Source: Porphyromonas sp. (lineage in GTDB: Bacteria; Bacteroidota; Bacteroidia; Bacteroidales; Porphyromonadaceae). Taken from it: a stretch of 64,000 nt of DNA. The position numbers were made by a program, and so were the translations under genes. The notes below the pieces were generated by a model that searched no databases, was not told the DNA's origin, and was given only the letters and a program-made list of their open reading frames with translations. The stretch covers positions 62,001 through 126,000 of the forward strand of contig JALFBN010000010.1 of the NCBI GenBank assembly GCA_022772085.1. Direction: 5' to 3'. Below are positions 8,948-15,871 of this stretch, in pieces. How positions within the stretch are numbered: the stretch's first letter is position 1; every line of letters begins with the position of its first letter.

Positions 8948-9946
8948 ATGAAACTTTTCAAGAACATATTTGGCAAATCAGCGCGACCCTTGCATGAGGA
9001 GGAGTCTCCCGAGAGAGGGGCTCGTGTAGAACAGGTGGAGCGGGATGCAGATACTCTCAAATTTGATGCACTCCGTGCAAGCAAAATGGGGCAGTATTCT
9101 TTTGCCCTTAAAGCTTTTGCGAAGGCTCTAGAGCTTCGTCCCGAGTTTGAAACACGTTATTACTTAGTCGAGACCTTGATGAAGATTGGAGCCGTTCATC
9201 AGGCATTGAGTCATTTGAACTTGCTTGTCGATGAGGTGCCTGAGCATGTATCTACACGCATCTACCGAGCACAAGCCTTTTATCGTGAAGAGCAATATGA
9301 TCGAGCTATTGAGGATCTTCAAAAGGCCCTTTCGTACACTGAAGATGAGAAGGAGATGGCTCTTTTACATCGTTTGCTCTCCGCTAATTACTCAGCTTTG
9401 GGAGAATGGCAAATGGCTATTTCGGAGGCTAACTTGGCCATTGAGGGGCACGACGAAGAACCCATAGCATCACTCTATAAAATGAAGTCTTTGGTCGCCT
9501 TACAGCGATGGGACGAAGCAATCTCTTTTTTATCCGAAGCTGTTCAAAATTTCCCTGAAGAGGAACGTTTCCATCTCTACGAAGCAGAAATCTTCATCGC
9601 TCGAGGTGATCTCGAAACGGCTGAAAGGGCCTATCATGTAGCCTTGGAAAAAGATCCATTTAACGAAGATGCTTGTTGTGGATTGGCTCGTATTGCAGAA
9701 CTTTCTTCGGACTTACCTCGGGCTATTGAGCTATTGCAAACTTCGCTTGAAGAGGGAATTGTTGGAAAAAATATCTTGGTACTGTTGATCCAACTCCTGG
9801 AAAAGACCGGTCTAAATGCCGATGTTGAATCCTATCGCAAGCAACTAGAGGAACTGAATAAAGTTGAGACGCAACAAAATAGCGACTTTGAGTACATTTT
9901 CGATAGCAGTGTTTACGGAGATATCTTTGGGAGTTTGGCCCGATGA
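8948..9946 (+). CDS. cytosolic TPR protein
   Basis: A 332-residue protein made of TPR units with no signal peptide (MKLFKNIFGKSARPLHEEES). Repeats are visible as AFAKALELRPEFETRYYLVE, AIEDLQKALSYTEDEKEMAL, AISEANLAIEGHDEEPIASL and AERAYHVALEKDPFNEDACC, roughly 34 residues apart. It is likely an adaptor; the partner is unknown. ATG 8948 is chosen over an upstream in-frame TTG. It ends in an ATGA overlap with the RNase HI gene, so the two are probably translated together. Confidence 0.85.
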   Translation: MKLFKNIFGKSARPLHEEESPERGARVEQVERDADTLKFDALRASKMGQYSFALKAFAKALELRPEFETRYYLVETLMKIGAVHQALSHLNLLVDEVPEHVSTRIYRAQAFYREEQYDRAIEDLQKALSYTEDEKEMALLHRLLSANYSALGEWQMAISEANLAIEGHDEEPIASLYKMKSLVALQRWDEAISFLSEAVQNFPEEERFHLYEAEIFIARGDLETAERAYHVALEKDPFNEDACCGLARIAELSSDLPRAIELLQTSLEEGIVGKNILVLLIQLLEKTGLNADVESYRKQLEELNKVETQQNSDFEYIFDSSVYGDIFGSLAR

Positions 9947-10560
9947 GCAAGAAGTTTTATGTTGTTTGGGTGGGTAAAACTCCCGGGGTTTATGACTCCT
10001 GGAGCGAGTGTAAAGAGCAAGTCGAGGGGGTCCCTGGGGCTAAATATAAATCCTTCCCCTCGGAGGTAGAGGCGCAGCGTGCTTATGCAGGGTCTCCTTT
10101 ATCCGCTTCTCTGCGACCGACATTGGAGGGGAATACCGTTGATGGTACCGCCCCTATTTTCCCTAGTATTGCTGTGGATGGAGCCTCTTCGGGTAATCCC
10201 GGGATGTGTGAATATCGGGGTGTCAATGCCAATTCACATGAAGTAATTTTCGCTTCTGAGAAGTTTTTTGGGACAAACAATATCGCAGAATTCCTTGCTA
10301 TAGTGCATGCCATGGCACTTTGTCGGCAGCAGTCGCTGACACTTCCCATATATAGCGATAGCAAAACGGCAATGGCTTGGGTACGCAATGGTAGATGCAA
10401 GACCACTCTAGAGGTGAGTGAGAAGAGTGCTTATGCTCTTGATTTGATTCGGAGGGCAGAGCAGTGGTTGGCTGCCAATCCTAGAGAAGTGCGCGTGCCT
10501 CTGCTCAAATGGAAAACAGAGCTTTGGGGTGAGATTCCTGCGGATTATGGACGAAAGTAA
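9943..10560 (+). CDS. rnhA: ribonuclease HI with N-terminal hybrid-binding (viroplasmin) domain
   Basis: It cleaves the RNA strand of RNA-DNA hybrids, removing primers and R-loops. Residues 1-48 (KFYVVWVGKTPGVYDSWSEC onward) form the small RNA-DNA hybrid-binding domain also found in eukaryotic RNase H1 and caulimovirus proteins. After a linker, the catalytic domain shows the acidic residues in AVDGASSGNPG, NNIAEFLAI and IYSDSKTAMAWV. Its start overlaps the upstream TPR gene by 4 bases, and its end overlaps the ATP-grasp-like gene by 14 bases. Confidence 0.93.
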   Translation: MSKKFYVVWVGKTPGVYDSWSECKEQVEGVPGAKYKSFPSEVEAQRAYAGSPLSASLRPTLEGNTVDGTAPIFPSIAVDGASSGNPGMCEYRGVNANSHEVIFASEKFFGTNNIAEFLAIVHAMALCRQQSLTLPIYSDSKTAMAWVRNGRCKTTLEVSEKSAYALDLIRRAEQWLAANPREVRVPLLKWKTELWGEIPADYGRK

Positions 10561-11746
10561 CCAAGTGTGGGGGCGATTATTTCTCTTTAATTGTGGAAAT
10601 GAGGCAGCTCTCATTCATCAAGATCGAGCCGGTTATACCCCTCGATCCGTGGTACGGCAAATGCGTCGGGATTTGGCTTACTTATCTGCATGGCTCTCGG
10701 ATTCGCCTGAGACAGATTTTGTTTATTTGCCATTAGATGCTCCAGAGGGCGAGGTTTCTTGCCCTTTTTTACTGCCCCGACCTCTCAGACTCTCTAGTAA
10801 AATCGAATCTTTACCTTCGCTCCATCTTGATTTGTGGGGGCCTGAACCGACACTTCGTCCCCTCTTTGAGCAACTTCGTACAGCCTATTCCGAGGTGTAT
10901 GTTTCTCCCTATTGGACACAGCCATTTCCTCTTTTTCTTTTTGATCGAAGTCTTTCACACGACTTTTTACAATGGATTAACTTTAATCCGGATCAGATAC
11001 CACGCCTCTGCCGTTCGGTGGAGGAGTTGGATACTGTTTGCAGGGGAGGCTTGCAAGGAGAGTGGTTGTCCAAATTGCCTTTTTCCTCTTCGGGGCGAGG
11101 TATTTTGCCCTATGAGTTTCCCTTATCTCCCCATCAGAGGGAAACATTGAAGCGTCAATTGTATAGAAATGGAATGATCTCGCTAGAGCCCCGTTTGGAT
11201 AAATTGGCGGACTGGGCCTCTGAATTCATGATCGAAGCGGATGGGAGTGTTCGCTTTGTTGGTTTGTCTCATTTTGAGACGGAGGGCTTTCGGTACCTAT
11301 ACAATAAGGTGTGTCAGCCGAGTTTGCTCTGGACAAAACTTGCCGAGGAAGTGGGAACGGATTATTTGCAAGAGGTTATTGATCGGCAACTTCAGTTTTT
11401 GTGCAATCGAATAGCACCTTACTATCGAGGGGCTGTTGGGGTGGATATGATTACATATAGAGAAGGGGAGAATATACGCCTACACCCTGCTATCGAGATC
11501 AATGTACGTACGACGATGGGATTTCTAGCACATCAGTTGTATGCCCGTGTGGGTGCTCCCAATCTTTTTTACCATTTTGAGATAAAATCTTTTTCGCATA
11601 AAGGGGATGCCAAGCAGTGGATACATGGGCTTGAGAAGGCGAATCCGTCCTGTTGGAATAAAGATAACCAACTCATATCAGGTACTTTAGTATTGCATCC
11701 CGTGGATGATCAGAGTTTGTTTGTCGCCGTGCTCTCTTGTCAGTGA
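10547..11746 (+). CDS. uncharacterised ATP-grasp-like protein
   Basis: A 399-residue cytosolic protein I cannot name. Two features suggest an ATP-grasp fold: KLPFSSSGRGILPY resembles the flexible glycine-rich phosphate loop, and the C-terminal third has GVDMITYREGENIRLHP followed by AIEINVRTTMG, close to the metal-binding E-x-N-x-R motif. ATP-grasp enzymes join a carboxylate to an amine or thiol through an acyl-phosphate; the substrate here is unknown. The N-terminal half (WGRLFLFNCGNEAALIHQDR) matches nothing I recognise. The ATG at 10547 lies inside rnhA, indicating coupling. Confidence 0.6.
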   Translation: MDESNQVWGRLFLFNCGNEAALIHQDRAGYTPRSVVRQMRRDLAYLSAWLSDSPETDFVYLPLDAPEGEVSCPFLLPRPLRLSSKIESLPSLHLDLWGPEPTLRPLFEQLRTAYSEVYVSPYWTQPFPLFLFDRSLSHDFLQWINFNPDQIPRLCRSVEELDTVCRGGLQGEWLSKLPFSSSGRGILPYEFPLSPHQRETLKRQLYRNGMISLEPRLDKLADWASEFMIEADGSVRFVGLSHFETEGFRYLYNKVCQPSLLWTKLAEEVGTDYLQEVIDRQLQFLCNRIAPYYRGAVGVDMITYREGENIRLHPAIEINVRTTMGFLAHQLYARVGAPNLFYHFEIKSFSHKGDAKQWIHGLEKANPSCWNKDNQLISGTLVLHPVDDQSLFVAVLSCQ

Positions 11747-11768
11747 TGGAAATAACCTATTTAATTGC

Positions 11769-11856
11769 TGGGCAGAAGTTTGAGGATTCTTGGGCAGAGA
11801 CTTTTTTGTCGTTGGGCAAAAATTTCTTCTTTCTTGGGCAATACTTTTCTAGGTTC
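11769..11856 (+). repeat. four-unit 22-bp direct repeat array
   Basis: TGGGCA occurs at 11769, 11791, 11813 and 11835, exactly 22 bases apart each time. Each unit continues with a purine-rich triplet and a T-rich stretch (units start TGGGCAGAAGTTTGAG, TGGGCAGAGACTTTTTTG, TGGGCAAAAATTTCTTC, TGGGCAATACTTTTC). The array fills the gap between the ATP-grasp-like gene and the ppiD-like promoter. Related units occur near 24,913 and 42,743. The spacing equals about two helical turns, so protein binding on one face is conceivable; that is inference. Confidence 0.75.
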
Positions 11857-11868
11857 GTATTTGTTTCT

Positions 11869-11876
11869 TACCTTTG
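11869..11876 (+). promoter_or_regulatory. -7 box of the ppiD-like gene
   Basis: TACCTTTG is a perfect TAnnTTTG box 49 bases before the ATG at 11925. No clear TTTG lies 19-21 bases upstream. The position is instead occupied by the last 22-bp repeat unit, so this promoter may depend on a factor binding the repeats. Confidence 0.6.
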
Positions 11877-11924
11877 TGAGCCGAATAGGTGGAAAATAAC
11901 GAAGAATAAAAATATAGTACATAT

Positions 11925-14069
11925 ATGGCTACATTACAGAAGATTCGTAACCGGGCCGGCCTCTTGATTGTTGTTATCGGGGTGGCTCTTCTTGCGTTTA
12001 TCATTGGAGATGGTCTTCGCTCCGGTGGTACGCTCTTCCAAATGAGTAACAACTATGCCCTCAAAATTGATGGCGAAAAGATCAAAGCAGAAGACTATCA
12101 CCAACGTTTGCAAGAGTTGCAGGAGGCTTCGGAGGCCAATGGCAATCATTTGTCCGATGAGCAGCGTATGCAGCTTAATAATCAACTTGCCGAGGAATAC
12201 ATTCAAAGTATTGCTTTGGAAAAAGAGGCTGATGCGCTTGGTATTGAGGTAACTCCCGAGGAGCTTCTCGCTCTTGTTTTGGGAGATGGCGTTGCTCCTG
12301 CTCCACAAGCACAGCAATTTATCTCTCAGATGGGGATTAATCCCAATGATCGCAATGCGGTACAATCATTTTTGGAACAAATTACAGACAACCAGATTGC
12401 TCAACTCCCTGCAGAGCAACAAGGTCAGCTGCGTATGATCAAGAATAGTTGGGATGCTCTCCTTCGTTCACTTCGTAACGAACGGATAAGCTCCAAGTTC
12501 AATGCGATCATGACTCGTAGTTATGCTATCAACAAGGTGGATGCGCAGTTCCTCTCTGAAACACCCTCTCGTGATGTGGCTGTGGTACGTACACCCAGCA
12601 CTCTCTTGACCGATACGACGGTGCGTGCTACCGATGAGGAGGTTCGCGCCTACTACGACAAGCATCCTCGAATGTTCGAGCAAAAATATCCTTTTACTCG
12701 TGTCGAGTATATCAATGTTGCAATCCGTCCCAGTGCTAAGGATTACGCCTCAGCACTCTCGTCTATGAACCAAACGCGTGCTAGTTTGCTCAGTGCCGTT
12801 GATGCTAAGACTGTGACTCGTAACCACTCAGAAGCCTTTGCTCCCGAGTTTTATATGTCTGCAAAGGAATTGCGTGATGCCAATTTCCCTTCTACTTTAG
12901 TTGAGTTTATCGAAGCTAATGAGGCTGGTGCTGTAAACACACCGGCTATCGAAAATGATAGCTATTCTCTTGTCAAGGTATTGGCTAAGAAATCAGCTCC
13001 CGAAGGTCTTCATGCTCGTATTATAGTTTTGGATTCGGTAGGAACAGCTAAGGCTGATAGCATCGTCGGTGCGATCAATGGTGGTGCTGCTTTTGCCGAT
13101 ATGGCTACTCGCTATTCGGTAGATCCTCAAACGAAGGCACAAGGTGGCTACATTATCTTCAAAAACCAGATGGGTATGGCAGATACGACGCTGACCGAAG
13201 CTATGGCAACCTCGCAGGGTCTGGATACCCTTTACAAGGCCTCGGTAGGTCAGGCTTTTGTCTCTACGCTGGGTACAACTAAGGTGGTACTTCAGGTCGC
13301 TAAGGCTCTGCCCGCAGTAGCAAAGTACAAGATTGCTTATATCAACCTTCCTATTACTTTCAGTGAAGAGACCTTCAGTGAAAAGTATTCTACAATCAAT
13401 AACATTCTCGCCAGCGACAAATCTTTTGACGAGATGGCTAAGGATGCTGAAGCTAAGGGCTTGGAAGTGGTACGTGATGCACGTGTAGAACCCTCTTCCA
13501 TGACGCTTGCCAATATTCCCTCTTCTCGCGAAGTGGTAAGTTGGCTCCTAAAGGCTAAACCCGGTGATGTTAATGAGAAGGTATTCCGTTGTGGTGATGC
13601 CAACTTGGTAGTAGCGACCGTTAAAGAGCAGGTTCCTGCCGGGTTGCAACCTCTAGACGATGTGAAGGAACAAATTCGTGACTATCTGACGATGGAGAAG
13701 CGTGGTGATAAGCTTGCGAGTGATCTTGCTGCTAAGAAAATTGCAGGACTCGAAGGTTATGTTGTGTCTATGCAGTCGACCGTAGATACCATAGCTAACG
13801 TAAGTCTCGTAGCTCGTGGTGCCGTGACTCCTATGCTTGCTGCCCATGCCATGACGACGGCTATTAACTCGGTTTCTAAGCCTTTCCGTTCGGGCACTGA
13901 GGTAATTGTTGTGAAGCCTCTCCGTGAGATCAAGACTCCGGTAGGCCAGTCGCAACAAGCACAACTCCAGCAACAACGTCGTGCTTTGGGTCAAGGTCTT
14001 GGCTATCGTGCCTTCCAACAGTTGATGCGCGATATGGAGATCGTAGACAACCGTGCAAAGTTCTTCTAA
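11925..14069 (+). CDS. PpiD-like membrane-anchored peptidyl-prolyl isomerase
   Basis: A 714-residue periplasmic foldase anchored by one N-terminal helix (about residues 12-29, GLLIVVIGVALLAFIIGDGL), the layout of PpiD, which helps newly exported proteins fold. A SurA/PpiD-type helical N-terminal region (about 45-210) is followed by a parvulin rotamase domain (about 360-460, with FADMATRYSVDPQTKAQGGY) and a second, more divergent rotamase-like domain (about 480-620). The C-terminus is Gln-rich. Codon choice is regular and the gene is probably well expressed. A strong hairpin terminator follows. Confidence 0.88.
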   Translation: MATLQKIRNRAGLLIVVIGVALLAFIIGDGLRSGGTLFQMSNNYALKIDGEKIKAEDYHQRLQELQEASEANGNHLSDEQRMQLNNQLAEEYIQSIALEKEADALGIEVTPEELLALVLGDGVAPAPQAQQFISQMGINPNDRNAVQSFLEQITDNQIAQLPAEQQGQLRMIKNSWDALLRSLRNERISSKFNAIMTRSYAINKVDAQFLSETPSRDVAVVRTPSTLLTDTTVRATDEEVRAYYDKHPRMFEQKYPFTRVEYINVAIRPSAKDYASALSSMNQTRASLLSAVDAKTVTRNHSEAFAPEFYMSAKELRDANFPSTLVEFIEANEAGAVNTPAIENDSYSLVKVLAKKSAPEGLHARIIVLDSVGTAKADSIVGAINGGAAFADMATRYSVDPQTKAQGGYIIFKNQMGMADTTLTEAMATSQGLDTLYKASVGQAFVSTLGTTKVVLQVAKALPAVAKYKIAYINLPITFSEETFSEKYSTINNILASDKSFDEMAKDAEAKGLEVVRDARVEPSSMTLANIPSSREVVSWLLKAKPGDVNEKVFRCGDANLVVATVKEQVPAGLQPLDDVKEQIRDYLTMEKRGDKLASDLAAKKIAGLEGYVVSMQSTVDTIANVSLVARGAVTPMLAAHAMTTAINSVSKPFRSGTEVIVVKPLREIKTPVGQSQQAQLQQQRRALGQGLGYRAFQQLMRDMEIVDNRAKFF

Positions 14070-14120
14070 AACTAAAGATCAATAACGGGATGTGAGACAC
14101 TAGTCTTTTTTCCCCTTTAA

Positions 14121-14183
14121 CGCTCCCTATGAGGCTTCCCTCTCTCGTTTGTTTGAAGAGGGTGCTTTATAGGGAGTGTTTTT
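14121..14183 (+). terminator. intrinsic terminator/attenuator before the phosphoesterase gene
   Basis: CGCTCCCTAT (14121-14130) pairs with ATAGGGAGTG (14169-14178); inside it CCCTCT (14138-14143) pairs with AGAGGG (14157-14162). A T-run follows at 14179-14183. The next start codon is at 14190, only 6 bases later, so the downstream gene must rely on read-through unless it has an unseen promoter. Confidence 0.75.
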
Positions 14184-14189
14184 ACTAAA

Positions 14190-14702
14190 ATGAAAAGAAT
14201 AGGAATACTCTCGGACACACATGGTTATTGGGACGAACGTTATGCACGCTACTTTGGGGGGTGTGATGCCATCTTCCATTGTGGTGATATAGGTTCGCCT
14301 TTGATTATTGAGCAACTCGCTACATTAGCCCCTGTTCATGCCGTACATGGCAATATTGATGGTGGTGAGATGCGTCAGTTATACCCGGAGACGCTATCCG
14401 TTGAGATCGAAAAGACACGTATCTCCCTTCTGCATATTGGAGGCTATCCGGGGCGATATACTTTAGCTGGAAAAGACCTTATTACGCGCACTCGTCCACA
14501 CCTATTTCTCTCGGGGCACAGTCATATCCTTAAGGTTATGCCTGACCCTAAAAACCAATTGTTACATATCAATCCTGGTGCTGCCGGGATACAGGGGTGG
14601 CAACCTGTGCGTACATTGGTTCGTCTTGTGGTTGATGGGATGCATTTTCGCGACTTAGAGGTTATCGAGCTTTCGGATTATCGCTCTAAAGGGACGGATT
14701 AA
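14190..14702 (+). CDS. YfcE/MJ0936-type metallophosphoesterase
   Basis: A 170-residue cytosolic phosphodiesterase of the calcineurin-like superfamily. The metal-binding motifs are present in order: SDTHGYWD, HCGDIG, VHGNID and SGHSHI. Family members hydrolyse model phosphodiesters; the natural substrate is unclear. The length is normal for the YfcE/MJ0936 subfamily. The start codon sits directly behind a terminator hairpin, which suggests low or conditional expression. Confidence 0.88.
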   Translation: MKRIGILSDTHGYWDERYARYFGGCDAIFHCGDIGSPLIIEQLATLAPVHAVHGNIDGGEMRQLYPETLSVEIEKTRISLLHIGGYPGRYTLAGKDLITRTRPHLFLSGHSHILKVMPDPKNQLLHINPGAAGIQGWQPVRTLVRLVVDGMHFRDLEVIELSDYRSKGTD

Positions 14703-14810
14703 ACCCTTCATTTTCAGAGCGATTTGTTTGCTTTGTTTTGTTGGAGCTTGTGTTGCCTTATCGGGTACTTATGCGGAAAGTAGTACCTTTACGCTCAGAA
14801 GTAATAGGAG

Positions 14811-15263
14811 ATGATGGAGAAAACAACACAACTGGGACTACTGACAGCGGAGCGATATCACGATATAAGTATGGGGCATCGAGTCGTGGGACACGAGCAT
14901 AAGTGTCGCCACCTGCATGGGCATAATTATCGGATTCATTTCCGTTGTTCAGCTCCGGAGCTTGACTCTTTGGGTAGGGTTATTGACTTTGGTGTGATCA
15001 AAGAGCGGCTTTGCCTTTGGCTCGAGGAGCAGTGGGATCATCGTATGATGCTGTGGCAGGAAGATCCTATTCTACCCCAATTGCAGGCGTTGGTAGCGGC
15101 AGATTTGGTTATTGTACCGTTTAATCCTACGGCAGAGTCGATGGCCCGCTATTTAGTTGAGGTTGTCGCTCCTCGAGAGTTGGAGGGTACGGGTGTTACT
15201 TTGGTGGCCTGTACCGTAGAGGAGACCTCTAAGTGTAGTGCCTCTTATCGTCTCATTCCATGA
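14811..15263 (+). CDS. queD: 6-carboxy-5,6,7,8-tetrahydropterin synthase (QueD)
   Basis: The first committed step of queuosine synthesis: it converts 7,8-dihydroneopterin triphosphate to 6-carboxytetrahydropterin. The zinc histidines are seen in SMGHRVVGHEHKCRHLHGHNY (one H early, then HLHGH), with the catalytic Cys in HKC, plus WDHRMML and the late VEETSKCSA glutamate region. At 150 residues it is slightly longer than the minimal family. Either of two adjacent ATGs (14811 or 14814) could start it. It shares an ATGA overlap with queE. Confidence 0.9.
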   Translation: MMEKTTQLGLLTAERYHDISMGHRVVGHEHKCRHLHGHNYRIHFRCSAPELDSLGRVIDFGVIKERLCLWLEEQWDHRMMLWQEDPILPQLQALVAADLVIVPFNPTAESMARYLVEVVAPRELEGTGVTLVACTVEETSKCSASYRLIP

Positions 15264-15871
15264 TACAAACAACGGTTCTACCGGTTAATGAGATCTTTTA
15301 CTCCCTTCAGGGTGAGGGTGGACAGATGGGGCTTCCCATGGTATTTATTCGTTTAGCGTATTGCAATTTGGATTGTCCCTACTGTGATACAGACTTTCAT
15401 ACTTACACCGAAAGGTCTTTGGAGGAGATCGCACAGGAGATTGCAATTTATCCAACCCATAATATCCTTTGGACGGGTGGCGAACCGACTTTACACCTAA
15501 CGGCAGATATAGTTGCCTATTTTCATCAACTGGGCTATCGACAAAGTATTGAAACCAATGGTACACGCCCTGTCCCCAAAGGGATGGATTATGTGACTTG
15601 TAGTGCTAAGCCTGAGGCGTTCGATCTCTTGTGGGAAAACTTTCCACAAGGGGTGGATGAGTGGCGTTTCCCTTTTGGGGTCAATAGCCCACAGCCACCG
15701 GATGTGAGGGCATTGCCCCCCGCTCGATTTTATGCACTCAGTCCTATTTATGCCCCCGGGGAAGCAATATCAGCACCGCCCCAAGCGTTAGAGGAGTGTA
15801 TTACGTACATCAAGCAACACCCTATATGGCGTCTCAGCATACAAATGCACAAACTAATAGGTATTCGTTAG
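15260..15871 (+). CDS. queE: 7-carboxy-7-deazaguanine synthase (QueE)
   Basis: A radical-SAM enzyme that turns 6-carboxytetrahydropterin, the QueD product, into 7-carboxy-7-deazaguanine on the way to queuosine in tRNA. The N-terminus NEIFYSLQGEGGQMGLPMVF and the cluster-binding CNLDCPYC (Cx3Cx2C) are typical, as is WTGGEPTLH. The 203-residue length fits. No queC is seen in the window. The 3' end overlaps the start of the porE-like gene by about 46 bases. Confidence 0.93.
   Translation: MIQTTVLPVNEIFYSLQGEGGQMGLPMVFIRLAYCNLDCPYCDTDFHTYTERSLEEIAQEIAIYPTHNILWTGGEPTLHLTADIVAYFHQLGYRQSIETNGTRPVPKGMDYVTCSAKPEAFDLLWENFPQGVDEWRFPFGVNSPQPPDVRALPPARFYALSPIYAPGEAISAPPQALEECITYIKQHPIWRLSIQMHKLIGIR

Noticed and set aside
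11769-11856. CRISPR array
   Set aside because: Units are contiguous 22-mers with no unique spacers, and no cas gene is in the window.
11737-11967. 76-codon frame across the 22-bp repeat array
   Set aside because: Its repeated residues come from the DNA repeat; it overlaps the promoter and start of the ppiD-like gene.
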